Part shown: piece by piece, positions 1-12,400 of the stretch
How positions within the stretch are numbered: the first letter of the stretch is position 1
Layout: each line of letters opens with the position of its first letter
Assembly (NCBI GenBank): GCA_964030475.1
Contig: CAXIPT010000001.1
Span: forward strand, 26,779,873 to 26,843,872
Reading direction: 5' to 3'
Length of the DNA stretch: 64,000 nt
Origin: Tethya wilhelma
Lineage: Eukaryota; Porifera; Demospongiae; Tethyida; Tethyidae
Notes under the pieces: generated by a model
Seen by the model: the letters and a program-made list of their open reading frames with translations, nothing else
Database searches by the model: none
What the model was told of the DNA's origin: nothing
Made by a program: the position numbers and the translations under genes

Positions 1-766
1 ATCCTTAATTGATTTCCACCTGAAAATTGAACAAAATGGTGGACAAGCTCATGGAAGTAATGACAACACAGGAGAAACAGACATGCATGAAAAGAATTAT
101 AAGTAGCTAAAGTTCTTAGAGTAATTTTGTAATAAGAAAGTAATTTTTAACAGCCATACTGTGTCTAAAATAATTGTCTTTAAGTCGAATTTCTACGTAA
201 CCATGTAGCAATAAAATGGATCGGATGACTTTGATTTTTTTGGGCAGTAGGGTGCAAAACTACTGAAGACGTATATCCATACTCTGCCAGTTTGTAACAT
301 ACATCTAAGGAGTATAACATACTGTAGTAGTATTCCAGTAGCTAAAACTTTATAGCTAAAATAACTAGGCCGCTAAAATGCCGTACTTTTAGTGATCTAC
401 TGAATTGCCTCGAGCTATTGACATCGGACAAGCCACTGTACTTTATATTCTGTGCCCATGCATACTGCAGTCTTTTCTAGAGATACACAAAATTTATCTG
501 AGTGATGTTCAGTGAACTTTCTTGTGCAGTAACTTGGAATTTTTTGGGCAACCATGTGCAAACAGTCTATGAACTTTTGCTGTCCTTCACGTCACGCAAA
601 ATATTGAACTGAACTTTGTATGTCACATACTGACACATAGTACTAAACGTGCGCATACTAATTCATCATTACATCATTGCAAAATATGCTGACTGATGCA
701 TGACGTCATGCACAAGGATGGCACTGGGCATGGAAGATAATAGGACTTTTTCAGGAATTTGAAACG

Positions 767-768
<2 letters not shown>

Positions 769-822
<54 letters not shown>
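769..822. repeat. (TC)n microsatellite
   Basis: An uninterrupted TC dinucleotide run of about 54 bases. It creates a low-complexity open frame on the minus strand that is not a gene. Confidence 0.95.
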
Positions 823-826
<4 letters not shown>

Positions 827-1010
827 CTGATATATCTCCCCCAATGTTTTACCTGCATGCTTCTCACTTGGAATACTTGTGGTTCAGGATGGAATGTGCA
901 CGTACAGCAAGTCTTGTGGGCTACAAAGACTTTGCACATGGTTTTCCGAAAGTTCCAAAGTTACCGCATGGAGAAAGTTCACTGAATATCACTCAGATAA
1001 AATTTGTGTA

Positions 1011-1216
1011 CCGTATAGTGGGAAATTTTCGTTGGTGCAAAATTTCGTATAAACGCGCCAGAAGAAATTTTCGTAGTTTTAAATTTCGTATACGCGGCGC
1101 GCACTCGTATAAAGTAAATGCGGAAGTTAAATTTTCGCAGTTTTAATTTTCGTATATTTGAACCGCATACGAAATATACGAAAATTTCCACCATACGAAA
1201 ATTTCCCGCTATACGG
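1011..1216. mobile_element. MITE, CCGTA-end family, copy 1
   Basis: Terminal inverted repeats begin CCGTATAGTGGGAAATTTTC and end as the near-perfect reverse complement, flanked on both sides by TA, the likely target duplication. The interior is rich in AATTTTCGTA-type subrepeats on both strands. The element has no coding capacity. Related copies lie at 20918-21133, 24742-24958, 40064-40247 and 56032-56152. TA duplication suggests Tc1/mariner-type mobilisation, but no transposase is present. Confidence 0.85.
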
Positions 1217-1791
1217 TATCTCCTGATAAGAATACAGCATGAGCACAGAATAAGGTCAGCTAATAAAAAGTACAGTGTTTTTACAAGCAGCATGGTGCTT
1301 ATCTGATGCTAATAGCTTGAGGTATAAGTGTGCATGTTCAGTAGACTCAGTAAAGTACCACATTTTAGCGTTTTTCACTAACTTAAAGTTAGTTTAGCTA
1401 TAAAGTTTTAGCTATACCTAAGAGTGTAAACTTCCAACGCATTACCTCATGACAAGTGGTAAGAATGCATGAGGGCTGCAATTTTTGTGTATGTACATGT
1501 TGTGTGCACTTATCTACAAAGGAAAGACAAAAACTAACAATAATTATAACCTTGAATTATCTTGAGCATGTCCATTGAAACCACTATTACTACTACTGAT
1601 CTATAGATGCTTAATTGTTTCTAATGAGAGTTGATTTTTAGTATACTTTTAATTAATTAGCATGCTTAAAACTGATCACACGTACACTTATTCATCCAGT
1701 GTCTATATAGCTCTTGTGTTCCTCTACTAGGGCATGATTGTGTTTGAACATTACATGATTGTGTTGTCTAAATTATAATCATTATCTGTAG

Positions 1792-2441
1792 GATGGTGGG
1801 ACAGCACTAATGTTGGCCAGACAGAATGGAAAACTTGATGTCTTGGGATTACTGCTAGCACACAATGCTGGTGAGATTCAATAATATAATTTTAATATGA
1901 ATGATGCAGGTTAAGCATCATAGCCTCATTCCATACGTACTCTGCAGGTCTTCATGACCCTCAAACTAAAGTACTTGGAGTGTCCGCTCTTGAAACTGGT
2001 AATATTCAATATTTTTATTAAAACTATGTAGCATTGCTATCATCAATTTCAGGATTATGGCAAAGCATTAAGTCAAAAGATACTGGTGATATACAATTTC
2101 ATTTGAATCCAAGAATGGAGGTTGGTTCTTGCATGGATGTTGATTGAGTTTGTTTTTTTTGTGTGTGTAATGACGTTGTTTTGTCGTTTTACACACAACC
2201 CAAATAATTTTTTTCCACTATTATGCCAATAAAGACAAGCATGGATGTGTTTAAAGCTACCAACTACACACAGAAGCTGCCCTTGAGCAGAGAGCTCCTT
2301 CAGAGTTGTGATAATGAAACCACTGATGTTTTCCTTCAAGCAGAAGTAGCAGCTGCTAGAAAGAGAGAAGCTGCTGCCAGGGAGAGTGAATTAATGAGAG
2401 TTCAAGAAGATTCGATCCATTACCACAGTCTTGAAAATTAA
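1792..2441 (+). CDS. Ankyrin-repeat protein, C-terminal exons (partial)
   Basis: Four exons with clean GT-AG borders and matching phases are visible: 1792-1870, 1948-1998, 2053-2120 and 2235-2441, ending in TAA. The first encodes an ankyrin repeat (DGGTALMLARQNGKLDVLGL, then LLAHNA). The remaining exons give a non-repeat tail that ends in an Ala/Glu/Arg-rich, probably helical or coiled-coil stretch around AEVAAARKREAAARESE. The 5' exons are outside the window or in the unresolved upstream sequence, so the N-terminal domain is unknown. It is convergent with the Death-ankyrin gene at 3412-13499 and its repeat resembles the repeats there, so the two may be relatives, but the tails differ. Function is probably protein-protein scaffolding; no enzymatic motif is seen. 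Confidence 0.75.
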
Positions 2442-2448
2442 TAATGAA

Positions 2449-3411
2449 CACTCCATCAAGAGGAGCAGACAGAACAACATACATATACATACAACAAATT
2501 AAGAAGATAATTATTAATAGTGTGGTGAGCATAATTACCCTACTGTACGTGTAGTTTGCTTGTTGATAGAGGCTACTTGTTTCATTTGTGCTACTCTAGA
2601 TGCTTTTTTTTAACTTGCCCAGTTCAGTGGTTAATTTGTGTTGGTTGTGTGGTTATAATTAGTGTGTGAACTGTTTAATTATAATCTGTACTTGTTTTTG
2701 TATTTTGTGCATTGCCAAGTTTTTGCCTGCTTTTGAGCTGTATATACTTGTTTTAGGAACCTGTTTGACTTGTTTGTGAGTAGGATAGTATATAAGCTGA
2801 GTGTTTATGTTGATTTGTGTCTAGTTTTCGAGCTGATATTCTGAGTGTTCTGATCACTGACTAAATAATAATTTTGCTGCTGCTGAATTCGATTCACTAA
2901 ACCTGGTAGCATCACAATAGTTACGAAGTAGATATGTATGACAATAAACTTCATGGTTTAAATGATAATTAGCAGACTGCTGGTTACATCTCTGATAAAA
3001 CTTGCACACCCTCCCATAGAATGCCACAACAGTGATATCAAAGCCAGTCAGACTCCCAGTTGCAATTGGCCATGGTCTCCAACATCGTGGATGAGGTCAG
3101 TAGGTCACTATATAGTCTGACTGCAGCTGATCATGTGACTCTGATAAAATGGTACAGTAAAATAGTACTGTGTTAATTCTTTTGAGACCTGCTTATGATT
3201 ATAATTTATAATTATTATGAGAAAACATACATTACTATTAATTTTATGTTGACATACAATAATAATTATTAATGCATGGCGTGTACAATTAATTATAAAC
3301 TTTATTCCAAAATAAGTGCAATTCATCACAAAAATAACAAACAAAAAAAGCAAAAAAAATCATTATTCAAAACTTGACTCATGCATGATACAAGATTCAA
3401 ACCCCCCCAGG
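2449..3411. other. Convergent intergenic region
   Basis: This AT-rich spacer separates the stop codons of two convergent ankyrin genes. It presumably holds both 3' UTRs. I see no further exon, RNA gene or transposon ends in it. Confidence 0.5.
2943..2948 (+). other. Candidate polyadenylation signal
   Basis: AATAAA lies about 500 bases after the stop codon of the plus-strand ankyrin gene. It is the first canonical hexamer I noticed, but in AT-rich sequence it can occur by chance. Confidence 0.3.
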
Positions 3412-6400
3412 TCACACCTGCTTTAGTGTATGTTTGCTGGTAGCCTCTCTCTTCCTAGCTCTCTCTGGGAGTAGAAGGTCAGTGATCATTGTAAAGATTG
3501 CCGTAGACAACTTCTGATTGTGCTTGGCAGCTGTCAATACAGCCTTCCTTGTTTCCTAGAGAAAATAAAAAGAATATCTCATGACAATTGTGTAGCTATA
3601 CATGTCAATGATGTCATTGTGCATACCTCAATCTGTGGGAGTGCAGCCTCTCCTGTCTCTCCCTCACTGGGTGTCTTCACTGACTTGGTGCGTGCCATGA
3701 GTAAATCAATCACCTCAGTGTGGTCATATGTCCTAGCAGTGTCCATGGGGGTTATACCATTCTGGGTGTGTGTAAGATGTGTGTTAGTATGATTTATAGC
3801 AGGGTATGGAGTGGTCTACCATATCTTTGAACTCCACTACAGCTCCATGTTCCACCAGTAAAGTGACCAGCTCCAGGTTACCATCCTTAGAGGCAAAGAA
3901 GAGTGGAGTCCAGTTGGTCTCCTAGAGCAACAGAATTATACCATGCACACATGGGTGCTTATAGCTTGTACATGTATTCAGTACATGGACAATAAAAAGT
4001 TGATGTTTCCACAATATAATATACTATGGTGTCGCAGTGAATATATGTCTCCTCATTAGCAGACTGCAGCTGATAACACGCATGTACTGCACGTTGGATT
4101 ATGCCTTCCATCCACACTCACTTGCATGTCTACCACTCGTCTAACTTTCTGTTATCAAAAGCATCATGCACATGAGAAGTTTTACCAGGCCTTAATTCCC
4201 CGGCTTATCTTAATAACTCGCGAAATATAATCAATAATAAATTGCATGGGCTTTTCTCGTGCCACACGGATTGGCACTCAAGCCCATGCAATAAGTAATA
4301 CATGCATGGAAATACAAGACTGTAGTATGGAGACAAATACATATGGAAAGGTGAACTTTTTGTATACTGTATGTACACACACAAATACACTGAAGAGTTG
4401 ATCTTACATTCTCGGCAATGTTGGTGTCAGCCCCAGCCTCCAGAAGAGCCCTCACTGATCCTACATGTCCTTTTTGAGTTGCTAGTGTGAGAGCAGTGAA
4501 GCCATCCTATAGACAAGTGTACACTGAGTTAAGTTGTCTTGATGGTTACAATACACACACTACAAATTAATCTCACCTCACTCCTTGCATCCACATCAGC
4601 ATGGTGTTTTAGAAGTAGTTCCACAACATCAGTACTTCCTATCTGACTAGCCATCATCAATGCTGTCAAAAAATTCTGAAATATTTGAGAACACCATCAC
4701 GATATTACAATAGTCAATGACTCAAAATGATTAATTCTTTCATTATTCTGTCGTATCAATTAATTAATCTCACCTCATTTCTTGCATTTACATCAGCTTG
4801 GTGTTTTAGCAGTAGTTCCACAACATCCTTTACTGCATATGTGACCTGCTGCCAGACTGATAATAATAGTGTTATTTCTGCCCTTTTATCCTGACAGTGT
4901 ATGATGAACAGCAAGTCAATGTTATTACCACACACCAATCATCAAAATACTAACTCTAATAATTATTCACGCATGGTACATTTCAGCCTCACAACTCTAA
5001 CCTCATGCATCTCATACAAGACAGAGCCAGACAATTCCTTCGAATTCACCGCACCAATTGCAATGGCTAATAGCAGTGTCGTCATACCATACTATATACA
5101 CATACATGTATGCACAGTTGAGAAACTATTCACATTGAGATAATTATTACCATACACTTAGTCTAATAGAGGTATAGAACTGAATACACACTGGCACACA
5201 CTTTAATGAGTACAATAATACAAATTTTTGATTCTCTGCATGCTCACCTTATTTTTTGCATTTACATCAGCATGGTGTTTTAGCAGTAGTTCCATGAAAT
5301 CAATTTTTCCCATCATGCACGCAACCATCAACGCAGTAGAACCACCCTACCGTGACATAAACATGCACAGTTCACATAATTATATGATAATTATGCAGGC
5401 AATGTAGAACATTGTCACATGCATTGAGATATATATTACCCACTCTCATGCATGCAGTAACTGAACACACTAAAGTCCATTATAGACCCTGATGCTGCAG
5501 GAAAAAAATGAATAACTTTCTTGTTATCCAACCAATTTTATGCCTCGTTCTCTGACTAGTTCTTTTGGCTGGCATGTATAATTACAAGTAGTAAAAAAAG
5601 TAAGAAGTACATGTAGGAATAGGCAGTGCTGTAAAAAGTATTGGAACAAGGAATGGTCTCAATTTCGAATTTGGCACATGACTATAGGGGTGAAAGTGCA
5701 TGCATGTATCTGCAATAGCAAAGGGGACCACAGATGCATGAGAATTATTTTAAATAGACCCTGGGTCACTAGATGGCTCAGAGCCACTGGATTATTTCCA
5801 AGTATGCAGCAGTTGTAGGCAGCAGTGCCTTTAATTGAGAGCTTCTAGGCATCATTGACAGTCCCTATATCAGTATTCAGACAGGAGTCTTTTTCACTTT
5901 CACTCAAGAAGTTTATTCCCTGGCATGGTAAAAGAATGTCTTTTTCTTAGAATATACATATAGTTTTCTTCAAACACTGCAGTAATTGTTCATTTGGGCC
6001 ACTGTCTGTGTCATTTTAAGTATGTGCAGCTGTTTTTTGTTTGTAAAACTCAGTAAAACATACTGTAAAACCTATGCGAGTATAAGTATATGCTTTTATA
6101 GTTACCAATAATTTCCTAGAGTTAAAATTTTCAACTGAGGCCATTTTCTGACTTTGCGAACTTCGCCCCCAGCCACGCCCTTCAATACACAAACTCCTCA
6201 TTTAAGCACACATTTAAAAGTCTTATAATGTGTATATATGCATGCACTATACTCAGAAATTTGCTCGCCTCATTCCCTGCATCCACATCAGCATGGTGTT
6301 TTATCAGTAGTTCTGCAGCATCAGTTCTTCCCTCTATACCGGCCACCATCAGTGCTGTCATACCATTCTGAGAATAATTAAGATTAACTGATTAACGTTA

Positions 6401-9400
6401 TCATTTATAGACATCATCCAAAAATTCAAACAGAGTAAGCAAGGTAAATTCATTGTCATAAGATTTTATATATGAAAGGTCATGTAGAGTTACTTGATAT
6501 ATATGTATAATATCACCTTATTCCTTGCATTCACATCAACATCATGTTTTAGAAGTAGTTCCAAAACATCCATTCTTCCGTAAAAACAAGCTGCCATCAG
6601 TGCTGTCCAGACATCCTGAAATATTTGAAAACACAATCACATGCATGCACAATTTTGAACTCCAATTATGTGAAGCCACTGATATATATAGACCAAAACA
6701 AAACTGACCACAGATTGCACATAGCTAACTTAATGCCACAATAATACAAGTCATCTCCATGACAATGTGAAGGCACAGAAGGTAGAATGATGTACATGCT
6801 CCCAAGCGACAATTGGCAGTAGTGAATAAACTTAAGCCTCTAAGCCATGGCAAAGATAAATGTCACTGCATGCATGCTAGAGGCCCCTCAGGAACTTCGG
6901 AGAGGATGTATCCGTAGGAGCGGTAGCGACCAGGGCGGCCGACATGGCTGCCCCGGCTCCACTTTTTGGCTACTCAACTTCAAATTTTCTGCTTCTATCC
7001 CAATATGCTAAGCCAGGACTCTCTTGGTCAAAAATTTAGCTAGAAAATCAGTCATGGTGTGCAGTGTGCACAGCTTAAGGGTACAAAATTCAGTATTGCA
7101 CGATTGCAGTCTAAATGAAAGCACCATTGGTGCACAAGCCTCGGCACATTCAACTACTGAGCTAGTGTACTTAATACATACATGTATACACTGTGTAAAA
7201 GACTATATCATACTTATATGTATGACCTGGGTGAATCAAGAAAACTAATAGGCCACCATCACAATACATAGATGGTTATCGTTGCTGGCCTCTGTGATGA
7301 AACACAGTGAGTACAAGACCGTGGCACAGACTAGCTGAATGGTTAGCTGCATGTTGTCAACTAGCTACTGAGCATATTACAAAGTTTAGCTGGGCTACCT
7401 AAACCAGTCTATGCCCAAACTTGATAATAATAACCCAGCTTGCATTGTAGATGATCTCAGTAGCTCAGATGCAGCTGAGCTACCTAGCCACACAGAAAAA
7501 TCTATGTATGCCAAATTATACATCTATATGCTTATATAGAAATCAGGCCAACTCTTGTCTGTCTTACCAAGCACCACTGACCAAGAGCAACATTCATTCC
7601 ACACGAATTCTAGATAACGCACACCAGATCAATGGGCGTGGCCTCGAAGCAAGCGCTCAGAGAAGCACAAAAGCCTCAAAACTCAGCAACTACACCGTTT
7701 AGGATAGCAAAAAATATATTTCTACAAGATCATTCAGAGTTATGAACGTAAGTACCATCAGTTTTGTCGGTAGAGCTGTCTTTCTTGAGATTTCGATGGG
7801 ACAAACAGACAGACAAAACGACTACCGTAATCCTCTGCACGTGCTTTGCACGTGCCGAGGCTTAATAAAGCACACGTACAGATTTAAGAGTCACTGAGCT
7901 GGCCCTATCATGAGTTCAGTATTCATACCATTCATTACATTTGACGTTTATTGTTCTTGTGGCAATCAAATGCAATAGTACTTTCTTTTTGGACAACACA
8001 TGCAGCTGCAAGTAGCTAAGTATAATTTGATCATAAGTTTTGCTGTAGTTCAGGCTGCAACATTACAACCCCCCCCCCCTATTCCTTCAGCCTCACCACC
8101 TGCAATGAGCTTCTTATGGGCCTGGTATCAATCTTACCTCTTTCCTTGCATTCATATCAGCATGGTGTTTTAGCAGTAGTTTCACAACATCAGCTCTTCC
8201 ACTTAAACTGGCCACCATCAGTGCTGTCCAACCATCCTGAAATATTTGTGAATATGAACTGATAGAGAGATTTACATTATGATATGTAATGACATCAGAC
8301 ATAGTCAACACACAGAGTATAATCAGAGCCGTATGTGCCATGCTATGCCGACTTTTTACTTCATGCACGTGATCATTTTAGTGCTTAAGCTCATAGTGTC
8401 ACATGCAACTTGTATCATGCTGAGCTGGTACTTTAATTGATAATTATCACATACCATGTGCGTGACCATGCATACAGGTAAAACTATTGAACAGATCATG
8501 TGCACTAAGTGCCAGCTCAGCATGACACATGGCTGTCATACCTCCTCTGTAGTATAATAAGGCATGCTATGAATGTAGTACTCGTACTATAGCAAGCTTG
8601 AAGGAATAAAAGTCACTGTATGCATATGTTTCTCTATCAATGTGTAATCTCACCTCTCTCCTTGCATTCACATCAGCATGGTGTTTTAGCAGTAGTTCCA
8701 CAACATCAGTTCTTCCATCCCAGCTGGCCCACATCAGTGCTGTGCAACCATCCTGAAACATTCAGTGAGAACATGTACTAAAGTTCATGCACTAGCTGTT
8801 TCTATATATGACTATATATATTCGATCGACTATTTGTGTTCACTTGAGCCCCAGAAATAGAATTTCTTTGATACAGTCACAATTCTCAATATGTATTGCA
8901 GGCGATTTAAATTGACTGGTATAAAGGCTGACTAGGTACTATCGGAATCTATGTGAAATTTGCTATTAAATTTTAACAGTGCTTGTAATATTGAAATTGG
9001 TTGATATGAGGCCAAGTTATAGTGAAAAAGAAAAGGCTCAAGTGAATGTGGATGGATTTTAGCAGTGCCCACGCATGGCAGTTGTATAACATGACTATGA
9101 ACAGTGCCTACGAAGTTCAGTTTGGTCCCAGTACAAGTATTGCTAACCATTTGTTTTCCATTGATATCAATTTGATATTGAAGAAGAGTTTGGATTACTT
9201 CAAGACCATATCTGACATTCACCACTGCTGCTGTCAGTGGTGTGTTAGCATACTGTGGGGCGAGCAATGAGATACTATGGTATACGGCTATTTTAAATTT
9301 GTAATGATAATGTTTACCTGTGAGAAGTCCAAATCTGCAATTTGCTCAAGAAGTCCCGAAACTTTCGTCAAGTTACCTTCCTTGCAAGCTTCCAACAAGG

Positions 9401-12400
9401 CAAGCTAAACATGAACACATTCATTATTATTGTAATTTGTTAAAACTATGATAATATGGTTACATGTATATGCAGTGATATTTACCTTAGAAGCATCTGC
9501 ATCAGCTCCAGGTTCAAAGTGGTACAAGAGGTCACTGTCAATTCTGACTTCAATGATCTGGCGTAAACGATAACCAACTTCAGCTCTGCTTCCTGTACAC
9601 TGAGCACGGATTTTCTCAGCAGATGACTTAGGTATGATCCAGCTGATGACCAGTGAGCCTTCCATAATGTGGTCCAGTAGTACCATGAGTGATGGCAATC
9701 TGAAGAGCCTTGAAACACTATCCCAGAGGTTATCAACATACTGAAGTGTTTCATCAGTTATCTGTCTGCCAATCCTGAGGGTCAGTTTTTGGTAGTGTTC
9801 TCTGTTGTACTTTGCAGGATTGGTGGCCAATGGCTCCTCTGGATCAGAGTGGATGATTTCCCCATCCTGACAGAGAGTGATGAAATCAGCAAGTCTGGTA
9901 GTTGTACGGAAGCTTGACAGCTCTGTCTCATAACTCCTAACGAAGACTTCTGTTTCATCATTTGCGAACTCTTCAGCGATGCTTTTGAGAAGCTCATAGT
10001 CAGAGTAGCTCCATAGAAGGTTCCTAGTAATGGCTTGGAAGATAGTGAAGATACTCTTAGCATCTTCTGGTATGCAATCGGGAGGTATGACTAGCCCTGT
10101 GACAAACTCAATAAACTCTTCCATGTCAATATCCTTCGTCTTCAGGATACGTAGCACTTGTCGTTTGAGGTCTGCAAATGATTTATTTATTTTAGCCAGA
10201 TTTTTCTTTAGCAACTCTTTCTTCTCTTCATTATAGCCTATAGAGAGGAATAATTATAGGATGCATTATAAATAATTATAGTCAGAAGAATACTTACAAC
10301 CTTTATTGCATGGCTGACTTACTTTTTTCTGGTGTGGCTTCTCCTAGACTCCTCCCTGAATAAGGAATTTCACATAATTAATGCATGGTTTAAAAATTAA
10401 ATGTGTATGTTATAGCAACCCTTTCCACGCATACAAGTGTGATATTTAGAATTCATGTACTTCGTGGGCTATTCCCACTATACTATATACTGGATACAAA
10501 ACTCCACCATAGCAAAATATTTATATTTATAATAGAGTTGCTTAAGACAATTTGCTAGGGTAGCTACATGTAGATAATATTATAAGAAAAAATAGAACAA
10601 ACAAGTAAACAAAAACATTAGAAATCAATGTAGCTAGTGAGGAATGGGCAAATCATAAGAAGTAAGCAAGGAATGGTGGTCAGATTGAGTGAAAGTTCAT
10701 TCCCATGTCCACTATGTCATTGAGCTAAGGATATACATGAACATTATAGGCCTGTACACAGAAAATTATGAACTTATATATCACTCAATCTGACCACCAT
10801 TCCTATCTTGTTTGCTTACTTTTTACGATTTGACCATTCCTATAAATGTTACATATTTAATGTTTTTTTACTTGTTGGATGTAATGGGCAGGGTTTTCTG
10901 GAATCCGACGGTTTGCAGACAATTCGATAATTGTATAAATTTTGGGCAGTGATACACAAGTCTCACTAGCCATGGAGTCCTCACACAAAATGCACATATT
11001 TGGGGACTGGCTATAGCAAGACAAGTGTATCACTGACTAAAACTTCTATATAGACAATTATCAATTGTCCACAAAACATCCCAGTAGGGAAACCCCACCC
11101 ATTACTTTAACTATAGCTAGGTGTACACATAAGTGCCTCATGCGTTTGATATTGACGACTTTCGCTATTGGCATTATGATGTACATACATACACATAAAG
11201 CTTTTTAGCTAGCTAGCTAGAGAGCTTGAGAGATTGGTGCAAATAAAGCAAGAACTGAATGCAATATGTCATCAATCACCATCATCATAACATATACAGT
11301 ATGCACATGAGTTACGTTACTAGCCTCATTAACTCTTCAATCAAGGGAAACTAATTAAGGAAGTGACCACACATGCACATGCAGTTATCGTGCAGACATA
11401 AGTCAGTGACCACCAGACCATTAACGAGTATCACTACCATAATGTGTCACACCTAAAACCAACTCTGACACGAAAAAGGGAATTGAAATAGTATAGGATC
11501 AGCACGGTTTTCCCCAGCCTTATCAAAATAAAGCAGGATATGACAAACAGAAAACAATTAAGGGCTAGAGTTACGTCATGACTCATGTTCAGAAGGAGTA
11601 CAGGAGTTTGGGGACGAGACTACCATCTTACAGGACAACTTTGCATGTACAGCAAGTATTATATGAGAACTGAATTCTTGTATAGCTCTTGGCACAATCT
11701 GCTGAAACTTCTAACTTGGAAATTTATAGCTAGGCTAATATTATAGCTGGACCAATCATATACTGAAAAATTATTATTAGAGCTCATGCAGTTTTGCAGA
11801 AGCTGCTTCAGAGATCGTAACTTACAACTGCATGCCATGCATATGCATACTTTATCCCACCTTTTTTGGAATCAGCTTTAAAAATGCGTGGGCGGATAGC
11901 ATCACGTGAATCAAAATCTGGTGGCATAATGGGAGAACGAGGCCGGCTATATACCCATAGGCCATGCACAAAATATGCGGGCCTCAGTGTCTTAGCGGCT
12001 GACAAACAACAGACCAAGAGAATATCCAGCACGGCTTAGTGCATACAGTAGGTCCTTTTTGAGACATGAAAACAGCTACTAACCTGGACTCTTTCCTGGA
12101 AAAAGTGCCTGACCATAGATAGTAGAGGCTTAAAACTATCTATGGCCTAACCATGGGTCCACGGCACCGCCGGGAAAAGGGAGAAACTTAGCCTGGTGCC
12201 CATGCAGTAGTCTTTGATGCGGATTCCAGATCATCTTCAAGCCATCGTTCTGCTCTGTTATACAATTCGCTGGTCTAAATCAGCCTTTCTTTGAGAAACC
12301 AAAACTTACAAAACTTGGCTACATGAGACTACTTGCAAACTACTGACCAGCCTCGTTTCCAGGCTCTCCATGAGTGTAAGGTCAAAGGTGAGAGCCTCAG

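Larger units (their letters stand above)
1..1791. other. Non-coding flank or intron upstream of ankyrin exons
   Basis: No coding exon could be supported here. The stretch holds a (TC)n microsatellite, one inverted-repeat MITE and AT-rich sequence. It is probably intron of the ankyrin gene whose exons start at 1792, because that first visible exon has a clean AG acceptor and so must be preceded by another exon. Confidence 0.5.
3820..9252 (-). repeat. Ankyrin exon array, one repeat per exon
   Basis: Seven exons (4408-4506, 4577-4675, 5248-5346, 6269-6367, 6517-6615, 8138-8236, 8654-8752) are exactly 99 bases and phase 0-0, each encoding one 33-residue ankyrin repeat. Exons 3820-3921 and 9148-9252 are 102 and 105 bases with the same phase. 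Sequence is highly similar between exons (shared codons for LLLKHHADVNAR), and several upstream introns share ATATTTC-type acceptor sequence, which points to exon duplication together with flanking intron. Confidence 0.9.

Noticed and set aside
7451..7702. 83-codon frame conserved with 44915-45166
   Set aside because: Both lie in recent copies of one repeat; the diverged copy at 26362-27134 does not keep the frame, so no coding constraint is shown.
11808..12032. Minus-strand 74-codon frame
   Set aside because: No domain, no fitting splice phase with the Death-ankyrin gene, lies within its intron.
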